From Sophora flavescens (Eukaryota > Streptophyta > Magnoliopsida > Fabales > Fabaceae), in NCBI GenBank assembly GCA_030762895.1, contig CM061070.1:106665054-106729053 (forward strand): DNA of 64,000 nucleotides, read 5' to 3'. Made by a program: the position numbers and the translations under genes. The notes below the pieces were generated by a model that saw only the letters and a program-made list of their open reading frames with translations, had not been told where the DNA came from and searched no databases. Shown here piece by piece: positions 1-12,470 of this stretch (position 1 is the stretch's first letter; every line of letters begins with the position of its first letter).

Positions 1-487
1 TCAACAAATACACCATGAAATTTGCCATCAGGCCAAATGTTGTTACCGTCTCAACAGTCTTATTTCCTGCAAATCACCAAATGGGCTTAGTTAGTTCAAC
101 ATTATAACAAATGAAAAAAAAAATCAAATAATTGCATATATGCACACTATGATTTCAGACAGAGACCTAAAAGGTAAGGAATGGTCTTCCATCTAAAATT
201 TTCTAGTGCATTTGAGAAATCAAAATCAACTTCTTTAGGTGACGTTGTTGAATTCCTGTAGTAGCAGGACCAGAAAGATCCTATGTCTTTTTTCTTGTTT
301 TCCACCTCCATTTAAGTTTAACCAAAGCATCCTTTGTGTGTGCCTTGAACTTGCCTTCTTAAAAATTTTCCATTCTTATAGTGGCAATTGAACACTGGAT
401 CTAAAGGGGCATTACTGAGAAATATGCATTAGAGTATGTAATTTGATAAAAAAAAATAACCCTCACCAGTGCATCCTACTGATTTAC
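1..487. other. left flank, no gene seen
   Basis: AT-rich sequence outside the first CACTA element. I see no coding frame, RNA gene or recognisable repeat in it. It is probably intergenic host DNA. Confidence 0.5.
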
Positions 488-499
488 TGTCACTAGTGC

Positions 500-776
500 A
501 ATAAGTGCTTTTTCGTCAGTTAAAATTGATTTTATACGTCAGAATATTGTCTGACGTAAATACAGCTGACGTTAATAGTTAATATTTTAACGTCAGTTGT
601 TTAACACAACTGACGTTAATGTTGTTCAAACTAATGTCAGTTCTGTTAAAGAACTGACGTTAAAGGTTTTATTTTTAACGTCAGTTTCCTAATACAACTG
701 ATGTTAATAGTGTACTGTATATTTTATAAAATACTATTAACGTCAGTTGTTTTATACAACTGACGTTAATAGTTAT
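500..776. repeat. left subterminal palindromic array of CACTA 1
   Basis: Repeated inverted pairs of TTAACGTCAGTTGT and ACAACTGACGTTAA separated by 4-10 bp, so each pair can form a hairpin. The clearest is at 586-621. Subterminal arrays of this kind bind the TNPA-type protein in characterised En/Spm elements. The core contains TGACGT, which is also the core of plant TGA-type bZIP sites. Confidence 0.85.
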
Positions 777-813
777 TTTTTTAAATTCAGTTTTAAAATA
801 TCACTCCCCTCAA

Positions 814-3561
814 CTATCCCTGCACAGTAAATATCCCAGTAACAAAGAATATCACACATATTACAGAATTGCAAACACTACCCTTAAATTTCAATATTAA
901 CAAAAAGAAAAGAAATATACAAAGGAACAATGGGGGGAACCATGGTAAGAAAGTCTTGTTATGCTTGTTCAACAACCACCTTTCACTCATTTGAGGGTTT
1001 TCTTGATTGACTTTTCTTTTATGTTCAAATAAGAAAGGTTGAACAGAATTGATGTTGTTCAATACATACAAATGTGCTTGAAGCACTTCCTCCCGACCCT
1101 TGCTATTATTTCTTAATCCATGTGTACCCTTACCTTGACATCTTATCTCATCATGGAGAGGCTTAGGAACCCCTATAGGATCCGTGTTATGAAGGTAGTC
1201 CGAACAAAACTCAATAGCTTCTTCTGCAACATACCTTTGAACAATAGATGCTTCCGGACGATGAGGATTCTTCACGTACCCTTTCAAGATCTTCATGTAG
1301 CGCTCAACTGGGTACATCCATATCTGAAAAACCGGCCCACATAATCTAATCTCCCTCACCAAATGAACAATTAAGTGAACCATTATGTCGAAAAAGGAAG
1401 GAGGAAAATAGATTTCCAATTGGCACAAGATTGTAGCAGCCTCAACTTCCAAGTCATCCAACATACAGGGGTCAACGACTTTGCTACATATAGAATTGAA
1501 GAATGAGCACAACCGAGTAATGGCATGTCTCACATTTTTTGGAGCAATACCACGAATAGCAATGGGCAGAAGTTGTTGTATCAAGATGTAACAATCATGA
1601 GACTTTAAGCCAACCAATTTAAGATCACTAGAGACAAGCCTCTTCATATTTGAAGAGTAACCATGTGGAACTTTGATGCCCTGAAGACACCCGCAGAAAC
1701 TTTGCCTCTTTTTTTTTTGACAAAGTATGACATGCTGGCGGCAAATAAGTCCGCTTACCATCCTCAACAACTGGAGCTAACTGCTCTCGTATACCCATAG
1801 CAACGAGGTCGAGACGAGCATTCACACCATCCTTTGTCTTGCCCTGAATGTTGAGAAGCATCCCGATCACACTATCACACACATTTTTCTCCACATGCAT
1901 CACATCAATGTAGTGTCTGACATCAAGCTTGCACCAGTATGGAAGATCAAAGATTATTGACCTCTTCTTCCATATGTTTTTCTCAGCAGCTTTACCTTTC
2001 TTTTTGGACTTGCCGAATATAACATTGATGCCCTTTACCCTCTGATAAACCTGCTCTCCAATTAAGTCCGCCGGAGCTTCTTCTGTCTCTTGGCATCCAT
2101 TAAAAGCTTTTTTCATCTTACGGTATGGGTGATCACGTCTAAGAAATCTCCGATGCCCAAGGTAAACCGTCTTCTTTCCATGATACAACTGAGTGTAGCA
2201 TGTGCCTTCTACACATATAGGGCATGCTTTATGCCCCCTTGACCTTTGCACCGGACAAGTTACTCGTATCTTTGGAAAGTCGTTAATGGTGCAAAATAAC
2301 ATGGCACGAAGCTTGAAAGTCTCATGAGAATACCCATCAACTACATCAACACCTTCCACCCACAGCATTTTCAAGTCTTCAACCAAGGGACTTAGATAAA
2401 CATCTAAGTCATTTCCCGGTTGCTTTGGGCCCGAAATCATCATAGACAACATCATGTATTTGCGCTTCATGCACAACCAAGGGGGCAAGTTGTAAATTAT
2501 CAACAGAACAGGCCATGAACTATGAATACTACTCATGTTACCATAAGGATTCATTCCATCCGTAGCAAGTCCAAGCCTTAGGTTTCTTGGCTCATCGGCG
2601 AAATCCGGAAACATAGTATCAATATTCTTCCATTGCATAGAATCAGCAGGATGACGAACCTTTCCATCACGTTTCCTCTCATCATTACACCATCTAAGAT
2701 TCTTCGCATCTTTCGCATTGGCAAACAATCGCTTGAACCTTGGAATTATTGGAAGATACCACAACACCTTCGCAGGAGGACCCTTTTTTCTCACATCATC
2801 AAGATCATCATCATCATCACCACCCTTCACTTTGTTTCGTGATAACCCACATTTGGGGAAATCGTGATTGTCTTCATGAACACCGGTGTACAATATGCAA
2901 TCATTGGGGCATGCATGTATCTTCTTATACTCCAAACCCATCGGACACAATACCTTCTTGGCCTCATAGATACGGTCAGGCAATGTGTTGTCCTCCGGAA
3001 GCAAGTCTTTCAACACTTCAAGCAATTCCGTGAAGCTTTTATCGGTCCAACCATTTCTCGCCTTCACACAAACCAATTTTAGCACCGTCGACAATCGTGT
3101 ATGAGTAGTACACCCTGGATATAAAGGCTTATCCGCATCACCGCACAACCTATCATACACATGAGCTCGATGAAAAGATTCTTGTCAAATATCACGGATC
3201 ATGTCCTCTACTCGATCATCCTCCATATCTACGTCAACGTCCTCACTTTGGGAGACACTTGCCGTACTACTCAACATAACACATCACCATGCCATATCCA
3301 TCTTGTATAACTCAAGCAAATCCCTTCACAAATCAAATGAGTATGTATATCCTTCACCATACATTTCCTCGTATTCAAACACTTGACACAAGCACAACAG
3401 AACATTCCATTACTATTAGGAACATTCCTTTGAGCAAATTCTGTAAATTCTCCCTCCCCCTTCAAATACTCAGCACTAGTGCGCTTACAAACCATCCAAC
3501 TACGATCCATAACTAGATAGGTTTTGTAGATATACAAAACATAAATCCAATATAAGGACAA
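814..3561 (-). pseudogene. TNPD-type CACTA transposase, broken
   Basis: Read from 3561 down. The frame opens with MDRSWM and a Cys-rich segment (CACVKCLN), the transposase-associated domain found at the N-terminus of CACTA TNPD proteins. The main tnp2 domain follows (about 3160-1720; landmarks PKCGLSR, YNLPPWLCMKRKYMM, HYIDVMHVEKNV), then a DUF4218 region (about 1720-960; GLKSHDCYILIQQLLP, GPVFQIWMYPVERYMK). Lesions visible: a frame change near 3270-3280; an in-frame TGA at 3185-3187 (read as TCA on plus) just before the HRAHVYDR segment; and a one-base slip in the poly-T/poly-A run at about 1704-1720 that moves DUF4218 into another frame. The C-terminal part that should follow DUF4218 is absent. 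Domain names rest on family recognition. The breaks are read directly, although the homopolymer slip could be a sequencing error. Confidence 0.88.
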
Positions 3562-4419
3562 TACGGGAGATTGAAAACTAGTTTTTGAAATCCTAATTGA
3601 AAACTAGTTTTTGAAATCCCGTCAACCATGTATATCTTATTTGACTAACTGTCTAAAACAAAATTTCCACGGTAATCTCACATCATTCTTTTCATCAAGA
3701 AGGCAACAACACATATTAGGACTATTGCTATATCTAGTACTATAACCACTCAGCCATATGAATCGATCAAGAGAGCATGATATATACAAGCAAGGCTTTT
3801 AAAAATTATTTCAAATTTACACCATTTTCAGGTTGAGCAATGAACAATATATTGTTGATGTCACATGCTACAAGCAACTCTAAATTTCTTCCCATTTTGA
3901 AATAGGTCATGATAGCAGAAGAAAAACAAGAGAAAACACAAAACCCACGACCAGAAATAGAGACATTCCAAACAACTCAAACTCACAGTTTCAAGTTTCA
4001 ACTACAGAGACTACAGTTTCAACATGCATTCAAAACCAAAAATAAAAAAATGTGACCTAAAGACTCACCAAAAATAGGTTCTCACGTGGTGGCGGGCAGG
4101 AGAGCTCGAGTGGTGGCCAACGTTCGATGTGGTTACTGAGAGCAGAGGGACAAGGAGAGTTAGTGCGCGGGAAGGGTAGAGAGAGATGTCAAGTTATTGC
4201 AAAGAATATTGAGCGGGAAAGACAGAGTTAGGGTTAAGAGTGTACCTCATGGTGGTGGCGAAGAAGCCCTCACGGTGGTTGCGGAGGAAAGGAGCTCGCG
4301 ATTAGGGCAGAGTGAGAGTGAGAGTGAGCGTGATGAAAAGAGAAGAACAGAGACGTACAGAGCAAAGTGAAGAATGTGAGCGGGTGTAAACGTTACAATT
4401 AAAAACTATCTTTAAAAAA
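3562..4419 (-). promoter_or_regulatory. presumed 5' leader/promoter region of CACTA 1 transposase
   Basis: No coding frame. The 4080-4390 part is rich in GGTGG/GAGAG on plus (TC-rich leader on minus), the usual look of a CACTA 5' leader. A short direct repeat (GAAAACTAGTTTTTGAAATC) occurs twice at about 3574-3618. Promoter activity is inferred from position only. Confidence 0.4.
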
Positions 4420-4616
4420 GCATTTTACGTCAGTTGTTTGTAACAACTGATGTTAAAAATCATCTATTTAACGTCAGTTGTTTAAGACAACTGCCGTTAA
4501 ATAAATGATTTTTAACGTCAGTTGTTACAAACAACTGACGTTAAAAATAAATATTTTTTATTTAAAAGCACTTTTAACGTCAGTTGTCTTAAACAACTGA
4601 CGTTAAAAGTGTATAA
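4420..4616. repeat. internal palindromic array in CACTA 1
   Basis: The same TTAACGTCAGTTGT/ACAACTGACGTTAA inverted pairs as at the termini, about seven half-sites, but more than 1 kb from the right end. It separates the transposase region from an 830-bp unique segment and a third array at the right terminus. Confidence 0.8.
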
Positions 4617-5449
4617 GTTTCTGCAAAAACATCCATTGCTATGACTACTGTGCTACTTACCCATGCACCTTGTAACTTAATCCTCTTAATGAGCATTAAG
4701 TTTATAGATCAGTTTTCAAGAAAATCAGGTAGTCTCTCTTCTCTATATAAAGTACCATTCTTCTGTATCAGTCTGTAATACACCCCCCTCTTCTTTTCCT
4801 CTATATTTCATGCGTTTTCTATTCCTTCACAATATGGCTCTATCATATTTAAGACTTTTGTTATTTCTTCCTATACCTAGACTTAAAGGTCTCTGTCTTA
4901 ATGGTCAAAAAACTTCTGAGGTTGAGTAAATCACGTAACATGGATGGTAAGGTTGGGTGAATCACGTAATGTGATTCCCTCACTTTATTTCATCCCCGTC
5001 ATCCCTTTCACTCTGCTTTGGTAGCAAGTGACTGTGGATTCAGATGATACATCAAGGAATTCAAGTGAGGGAGGAGATGCATCCATTGGAGTTTCTGAGG
5101 ACAGGACTGAGAAGAAAATGACGTTGAAGCAGAAACTTTTTTATATTTTAGGGCTATGTTGCAGAAAGTTTTTATCTTTTAATAATGTAATTGTAACTTA
5201 TGAATCGCTTCAATGAGATACGAATTGATTATACATATAACTTGTTTTATGTTAAGTGTTTATTTATTTTAATTTGCACAAGAATTTGTTTACTAATTCA
5301 AGCTAATTAATTAAGATTAAAAATAAACTTGTTTAAAAAAAAGATTAGAAATAAAACTGCACTATATATAGAGTGATCTGCGTTAAGAGTGACAATAGGG
5401 AGATGACAACGCGAAAGAAAGATAGGAATGAGTTTCAGATAGGAATATA
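4617..5449 (+). other. unique segment between two arrays; possible cargo
   Basis: Sequence without subterminal repeats, bracketed by two arrays. It has one short frame (5028-5216, 62 residues) with an acidic/Ser-rich start, a basic stretch (DRTEKKMTLKQK) and a short hydrophobic end. I do not recognise it. It could be a captured exon: the bases before 5028 read TGGTAGCAAG, possible splice context. It could equally be chance. Nothing else is seen here. Confidence 0.3.
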
Positions 5450-5670
5450 TGATTATTTACGTCAGTTATTTATTTAACTGAAGTAAAAAATCACACTTTT
5501 AACGTCAGTTGTATAAACAACTGACGTTAAAAGTGTTAATAATTCTTGCAAATCACTTTTAACGTCAGTTCATTACACAACTGACGCAAATAGTGATTTA
5601 ATATTTACAAAACTGTCATCGCCTCATTTTTAACGTCAAACATATGGTCAACTGATGTAAAACGTTCTCG
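5450..5670. repeat. right subterminal palindromic array of CACTA 1
   Basis: Inverted pairs of AACGTCAGTTGT and ACAACTGACGTT (for example 5501-5530), ending in the terminal inverted repeat at 5672-5694. Confidence 0.82.
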
Positions 5671-5697
5671 TAAAAAGCACTTATTGCACTAGTGTGT

Positions 5698-6200
5698 TGT
5701 AAGTAACAAAATGACGCATTCAAAGATGACAGTAAAAAATTCCTGTGAAAAAGAGAGAGTAAAAACTAATGTACTCTAAAAAAGAAGAGTGAATCAGTAG
5801 CTCTAGAAGATTAACCCTATGTTTGGTCCCACGTCCAGATTTCTGAAATCACATCCCTACTTGTAATTTTTTTCGACTCAAAATGTGAAAGTGTTGTTGG
5901 AACACAAGCACTCACTATCATTCATGGTGCACACACATAGAAAGAATAGAAAGATGAGAGAAAGGGATATACTAAAAAAAACTTTTATTCATCACTTGCA
6001 CTTCACTTGTACTTGCACTATACACTTCTACACTTATATTAATTCATATCAGTCTATTTATAGACTCATATAGATCACTACTCTCACAAACTAACCCACT
6101 CTTAGTTGTTACACTAACTACACAACTAACAATAACAAACTAACTAACTATTTATTTGAATTATCTAATTTGAATTATCTCGAACAAGTACAAACATACA
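5698..6200. other. intergenic, no gene seen
   Basis: AT-rich. The short frame at 5885-6073 has no recognisable domain and lies in low-complexity sequence; I do not call it a gene. Confidence 0.4.
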
Positions 6201-6203
6201 CTA

Positions 6204-7065
6204 TGTGTATGTTTGGATGAGCGTTTGATAAACGTGATTTTCAATAAAATTGATTTTGTAGAATTGATTTTGGTTAAAAATGAGTTGAAAGTGAAGTGGT
6301 TTATGTTTGGATACATTAATGAAAAAAGTGATTTTTATCAATACATATTGTTTGAATAGTTTGGATCAAAATTGCTTTTGGGTGTATAATTACTAAAATG
6401 GGTTTTAATATATGTTATATATATGTATTATATTGAAAAAAAAAGAAGCAAACTGCATCATTCGGTGGAGGCAACATTGACATGCAATCCCTCATTACAA
6501 CTTGGGCCCATTTTCAAAAATTAATTATGTATAACTTAGGCCAAAACTTTCCTCCATGTTCATTTTTTCCTAGGCCCATTTTTTACCCATGATCCGGATC
6601 CAATCCCTTCCTTCTCCATCAGCCTTCTTCCCCAAAGGTAACCCTAGCAGCAGCTGCAGCATGAAGAGGGAGACAAAAACACAGCACAAAAGGAAGCAAA
6701 AAAACGCAGTAGAGAATGAGTGAGCCTTCCACGTGGTTTATTAAAGAAACAGGTATGTGATGTGCTGCAACAAGGAGAAAGTGGAGAAAGTGGAGAAACA
6801 CATGCCACAACGTAGAGAGGTAAGAGGAGAGGTACTGCAACACCATAGGGCAAATAAGAGAATATGTATGGTTGCTGCTGAAATAAATCTGGAATCGGTT
6901 TTAGTCTGCCGCAGAAGCTTGAAATTTTAGCTTCTAGGTAAAATTGATTTTAAGGCTGGAATTGATTATTCTTTGATGAAGCCAAACATAAGAATTTTCA
7001 GTCAAATCGCATTTGATCGATGTAAACGCACGTTCATGGTCTCTAGACGCGGTTCCAAACATGCA
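6204..7065. mobile_element. MITE-like element, probable 3-bp TSD CTA
   Basis: Starts TGTGTATGTTTGG and ends CCAAACATGCA, imperfect inverted ends of about 20 bp around the core ATGTTTGGA. CTA lies on both sides (6201-6203, 7066-7068). A 3-bp TSD with a GTTTGG-type terminus suggests a PIF/Harbinger-derived element. The interior has short AATTGATTTT repeats and no transposase. The middle (6440-6880) could be unrelated DNA carried between the ends. Confidence 0.55.
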
Positions 7066-7068
7066 CTA

Positions 7069-9400
7069 AAGAAGCAAACTGGACTACGTCAAAGAAGCAG
7101 CTTACAGGTGACACATTAAAGATGCACAAGTTAGAATTATCCCTACGAAAAATGACATATTACAGATGACGCATTAAAGACCACAATAATCAAGAAATAA
7201 TCCCTATGAAAAAAAATAGAAAATAAGAGAAAACATATTACACATTAAAGAAGCAAAAACATAAATAAATCACGTAGAACCAAGTATGTAGAAGTAGAAC
7301 CACAAGGAAAGAACCAAGTATCGATCCATTAAGCATGACATAAAGTTGTTCAGATGTCACTTAAATTTATCCATAGAATAATGCAAAATGGGGTTAGCCA
7401 AAAATGCTTAAATAAGAGGTGGAAGAACTTCTGTAATTCTCCTTCAAGCCTCTTTCTTCTATTCTAAAAAAATAAGAGGAGGAGTATAAGGAGTAGATCC
7501 TTCAAGACCGAGGAAGAGAAGAATTAATGGAAAAGTTGCTTACCCAATTTCTTTCCTTAACAAACCCCTAGATAGTTTGAATTCCCTATAATATATAAAT
7601 CATAAAGATGAAACTTTAATCCCCTTGCCTCAAAAATTGAAGTAAAACATAAAAATAAAGCAATGTGCAGGGTGCATTAATTAGAAGGTTCAGGAAGTCC
7701 TGAAAAGAAGCCACCTACACAACTAAACAATTAGACCTCAAGAGACAAGATTGATAGAGCAAATATCCAAAAATAAGGAAAGACTCTATCCTACAAACAT
7801 AGAATCAAAATTTTACCATTAAAATTGAACACGTAATAAAATCCAAACAGTTGAAGTCAATAATCTCCCATGGCACTGTAAGAAACTTACACTTAAGGAG
7901 GAAATGAGGTATTCTTGTACTCTGAATATATTTATGTAACAAAAAACTGGAATAATAACCATCAAGAAAGACACATGGAGGCATAATAAGCAAGGCTCCA
8001 CCAGAAAATTGACTACTTCACCCCTAAAATTATCATACATGATAAATATTATAATTCACATAAAAAATCTAAAGTACAAAAACAAAACCCATCAAAGTTA
8101 TTGGATCTTTCAATGATCAAAATGCAAATGCAGTAAAAAAAGAAAATGAAAATAACATAAAGCCAAAATCTAAAAGCTTGTCTCTCTTTGTTGTAACCTA
8201 AATGCTTACAAATGGCAGAGAATGTAGACCAACATGTTTTTTTTTTTTTGACAAAATGTAGACCAACATGTTAAACAAAAGGAAAATAACATGTGTAAAA
8301 TTAAATACTTTCACAAGTAAATCAATTCAGAATGAAGACAATCATATCGAACGCCTTGAAAGGACCAATTAATAAACCTATGACAATAGAAGTGTAATAT
8401 CCACCTTGTGGATTCTTTAAAATTGTATCCACTACCTTCTCTCTCACACACACTCCCTAACATTATTTTTTTCTCTTAATTACACCCTCCCCCTACAATG
8501 AAAAAAATGCACCCATAGTTATAATCCGTGGACAAAAGAACCAGAAAAGAAATTATAGTTGAATACATATGCAAGGAAAAAAATACAAAAAAGGATATGA
8601 AAATTTAATTAATTCAATTACACTTTCATCCAAAGGTTAATTACCTGTTCAAACAATAAAGCATGCTATTAGAAGGAAGGAAACTTGAAAACTAAAATTC
8701 CAACTTGGTTTTAACTTTCTAAGAATATCCAATCAAATATATATTTGATTAACATATCAAATATTACGAGTCAGAGTTCAAGGTCTATAAGATATTAAAC
8801 ACACATGCAAGCAAGCATATATAGTTAAATAAATCTTGGGGGAAAAAGAACTTCATCCAACCAATAATCTTTGTATGAGCATGTGTGTTTTGGATTTGAA
8901 GAGTTAGTAGGTATTGAAGTTAAGTTGAATATTTTGGATTTATATGAGCTTTAACATGCATAATATGTTGGAAGAATATAAAATCCAGTTGCTCATTGCG
9001 GACAATTTGTTGCATGGAGGAAGATCTACCAATTAACATCTCGACAAAAGCCACCAAAACATATCATGACACCAAAGACTGAATACAACAAAAAATTAAG
9101 TAAATAAGTAACATAATATAAATATAAATTACAAAATTAATATTTGACTTAGTTGATTCAGCAAGCAAGTCTTCACAAGTTTAATTGATGAAAAAGTTCA
9201 TGTCCTGGTCAAACAACACAAATACACTCGTGTTTGTTCCATACTCAACTTCAACCTTAACTTCAAACCTGCAACATTGACATTGTTCCTCAATTGGGAA
9301 TGAAAAGATACATATATCCAAATAGGTAAAGAATGATTTAAATTCAAAATCAAAGACAATAGGGTAGACTAAGATGTAAAATACCAAAATCAAAAAACCA
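7069..9400. other. intergenic, no gene seen
   Basis: AT-rich sequence with no credible coding frame on either strand. It contains one minute oligo-T insertion at 8221-8272, listed separately. Confidence 0.45.
8221..8272 (-). repeat. 16-bp oligo-T insertion flanked by 18-bp direct repeat
   Basis: AATGTAGACCAACATGTT occurs at 8221-8238 and 8255-8272. Between the copies is only a T-run followed by GACAA (8239-8254). This is the expected footprint of a target-primed (LINE-type) insertion that copied little more than its poly-A tail, on the minus strand. Confidence 0.65.
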
Positions 9401-9417
9401 ATAAGCTGAAACCTATG

Positions 9418-12305
9418 AAGCACGGACACTGCTCCCTTATGCAGTACACGGACAATCGTCGGACACCCTTACGACATGCGTCCGACACCCCTCAGCAGGT
9501 GTTCAATTTTAAAATCATTTTTTTTCGTCTCCGACACGACTGGAAAATGAAGCCGACACTAATATTTGGCTCGACACGTTTTGGACACTGCTGGGCCAAT
9601 TTAAAAAAAATTGAATTTAAAAAAATAATAATAAAAGGAATTGAAATGTTAAGCTTACTCGATACGCTTCTTGCCTTCTTCTGTCTTCGTTCTTCTTTCC
9701 TCTCTTTGGTCTCTGCATCGCCATTCTTTTCTTTCTCCCGACGGTCCCGCACAGCAAGGAGAGTTCGTCGCTGTCCTCTGTCCTAGCACCGCCGTCGTCG
9801 TCTCTCCCACACAGTAGCAAGTTCGTCGCCCTTCTCTGTTACGGCACCACCGTCGTCTGTCTCGCTCTCGCACAACAAAGTTCGCCACCTTCTCTGTTAC
9901 GACACCACCATCCTTCTTCGTCCTTCGTCCCGCACGGCAAGTCGCACCGCCGTCTTCTCCATCCCGGCATAGGTACAAAACACATTCCTTCTTTTGTTCT
10001 TTTCTGTTCGCCCCTATTTTCCGGCTCCTACACCTCTGTTTTTTGCTTCTGTTCGCACCTCATATGTCCTCCATGGCAGGTGCTGCTCCTGAGACGGTCC
10101 TACTATTTTGTGGCTTCTCCTTCAATCGATTTGAAGTTTCTTGCCCTAGGTTAGTCTTACACTCTCAGTTACTTTGCATTTTATTGCTACACCTGGGCAT
10201 TTTCTTCTGATTATTAGTGTCTTTGTTGTTGTTGTTGTTGTATTGGTGTATTTGTTACTATTTTAGTGTCTTTGTTTGTGTTGAAGACCTGCAACACTGC
10301 CCTAACTTCTTTCAGTTCTTTGTTATTTGGGTGATTGGGTCTTTGTTATTATTTTGATTTTTGATGTGTTCCATTGGTTGTATATTTTTTTTTAATTCAA
10401 TAGTTGTAGATATGAGTGCTTCTAGTTCTAGTCAAGCCAAAGAGCAAGAAGATGACACCAAACCTCTATAGAGTTATGTTACTAAGATAAAAGGTGTAGG
10501 TGGTGGTGGAGGAAACTATGAACTCAAATGCAATCTTTGTGATTTGATTTTCAATGGCTCTTACACTAGAGTAAAGGCACACTTATTGAAGATTACGAGA
10601 AAAGGAGTCAGAGCATGTCAAAAAATAACAAGTGCCAAACTTGTTGATTTGAAGAAGATAGACAATGAGGCTACGTTGAAGGTAGAGAAGTCAAAATCAA
10701 GATATGTTTCATTGCCTCTAGTTTCTGATCCATCCTCAATTGATCCAAAAAAGAGAAAGGCATCATCTCCTATAGAAAAGGCTTTCAATATGCATGCTAG
10801 AGAGACACTTGATGCTGAGATTGCGAGGATGTTTTACTCTTCAGGGCTTCCATTTCATCTAGCAAGAAATCCTCATTATAGGGAAGCATTTTCCTATGCG
10901 ACCGACCATTGTGTCAGTGGTTACAAACCTCCGGGATATAATAAACTAAGGACAACATTGCTTATGAATGAGTGAAGACATGTGGAGAAGTTATTGAAGC
11001 CAATTAAAGATACATGGCCTCAAAAAGGTGTGAGCATTGTTACTGATGGATGGAGTGACCCCCAAAGAAGGCCTCTTATTAATTTCATGGCTATCAGTGA
11101 GAATAGGCCAATGTTTCTAAAGGCTTTTGATTGTTCAAATGAGGTAAAAGACAAGGATTTTATCGCCGAGTAAATGAGAGATGTAATTATGGAGGTTAGG
11201 CCCTCAAATGTGGTTCAAGTAGTGACATATTATGCACCTGTTTGTAAGGCAGCTGGTTTATTAATTGAGACTGAATTTCCTTATATTTATTGGACTCCTT
11301 GTGTTGTGCATGCACTAAATCTTGTTTTGAAGAATATATGTGCGACCAAGAATACATAAAAAAACAATGTTGCTTATCATGAATGTTCTTGGATCATTCA
11401 AATTGCAGAAGATGCCATACTCATCAAAAACTTCATCATGGGCCACTCTATGAGATTATCCATTTTCAATTCATTCAATTCATTGAAGTTTCTTTCCATT
11501 GCTCCAACACGATTTAATTTGCCTCGACTATAGTTATGCTCAAGAGGTTTAAACAATTGAAGAAAGGACTCCAAGAGATGGCCATTAGTGATCAATGGTC
11601 GTCTTACAATGAAGATGATGTTGGGGAAGCTAAACTTGTGAAGGATACATTATTAGATGATATTTGGTGGGATAAGGTTGATTACATTCTTTCCTTCGTT
11701 GGCCCTATCTATGATGTTCTTAGAAGAGCTGATACGGATGTTTCATCTTTCCACCTAGTGTATGAAATGTAGGATTCAATGATTGAAATGGTGAAGAAGG
11801 TCATATATCGACATGAAAAAAGGAGGAGGGTGAAGGATCAACTTTTTATGAAGTAGTGCACTCCATTTTACTAGATCGGTGGACAAAGAGTAGCACTCCT
11901 CTACATTGTTTAGCTCATTCTCTAAATCCAAGGTGATTAACTCGATACTTTTTTTGTTACATATTTTTTAGGATTATGCAACAAGTTTATATATAAATAT
12001 GTGTGTATTTTTTTAATTGTAGGTACTATAGTCATGAATGGCTAAGTGAAGAGAAATATAGAATTCCTCCACATCAAGACATAGAACTCACTCGTGAAAG
12101 AGTGAAATGCTTCAAAAGGTACTTTATTGATGATGATGTAAGAAGACAAGTGAATGTAGAGTTTACCAAATTCTCGGACGAAAGACAAGGTTTTGATGAT
12201 CTTGATTCTCTAAGTGATAGAGGTAAAATGAATTCAAAGACTTGGTGGCTAACTCATGAATTCTTATTATTATACCCAACTATATATAGAAGGAATGAAT
12301 TCTAA
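9418..12305 (+). mobile_element. hAT-family transposon remnant
   Basis: Defined by the decayed hAT transposase gene at 10412-12305 and the 5' region before it. The region from about 9418 repeats the word CGGACAC/CCGACAC many times, an organisation compatible with hAT subterminal repeats. A TC-rich leader follows (9650-10060). I could not find matching terminal inverted repeats or an 8-bp TSD. The right end may be lost near the TA microsatellite or the solo LTR, so the boundaries are approximate. Confidence 0.6.
10412..12305 (+). pseudogene. hAT transposase with BED finger and DUF659, broken
   Basis: ATG at 10412 (MSASSSSQ). A BED-type zinc finger follows (CNLCDLIFNGSYTRVKAHLL, about 10530-10600). 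A DUF659 region spans about 10980-11360 (VSIVTDGWSDPQRRPLINFM, YWTPCVVHALNLVLK). The distal part includes LHCLAHSLNPR. An intron at about 11933-12022 has GT-AG ends and joins to YYSHEWLSE in phase, a known exon junction style in plant hAT genes. In-frame stops lie at about 10468 (TAG), 10973-10975 (TGA) and 11171-11173 (TAA), with frame changes around 11360-11540 and 11770-11860. No frame continues to a clear C-terminal dimerisation domain. It cannot encode a working transposase. Confidence 0.85.
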
Positions 12306-12324
12306 AAAAATATTATAAAAGAGC

Positions 12325-12328
<4 letters not shown>

Positions 12329-12392
<64 letters not shown>
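12329..12392. repeat. (TA)n microsatellite
   Basis: About 32 uninterrupted TA units, lying between the hAT remnant and the solo LTR. Confidence 0.97.
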
Positions 12393-12393
<1 letters not shown>

Positions 12394-12470
12394 CAAAATT
12401 TCAAGTAAGCTATTTTTAAAAAAATATATTATAAATTATTAATTTTATAAAGTATATCATACTTACCCTT

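Larger units (their letters stand above)
491..5694 (-). mobile_element. CACTA (En/Spm) transposon 1, complete ends
   Basis: Both ends are visible. The left end begins CACTAGTGCAATAAGTGC at 491 and the right end at 5694 is its reverse complement, extending about 23 bp through a shared run of A/T. A 3-bp target duplication TGT lies at 488-490 and 5695-5697, as expected for the CACTA superfamily. Just inside both ends are dense palindromic repeats with the core TTAACGTCAGTTGT. The only transposase remnant is a TNPD-type gene on the minus strand (814-3561). No TNPA-like gene or DUF4216 region is seen, so the copy is internally deleted and non-autonomous. Its ends could still be mobilised in trans. 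Confidence 0.93.

Noticed and set aside
1704..1720. Programmed frameshift in the CACTA 1 transposase at the poly-T run
   Set aside because: Other lesions (TGA at 3185, a frame change near 3275) show general decay; a homopolymer slip or sequencing error is simpler.
5885..6073. 62-codon plus frame (MKVLLEHKHSLSFM...)
   Set aside because: No domain, AT-rich surroundings and no sign of splicing or conservation within the window.
9492..9978. Several overlapping Arg/Lys-rich minus-strand frames
   Set aside because: Shadows of the TC-rich leader of the hAT element.
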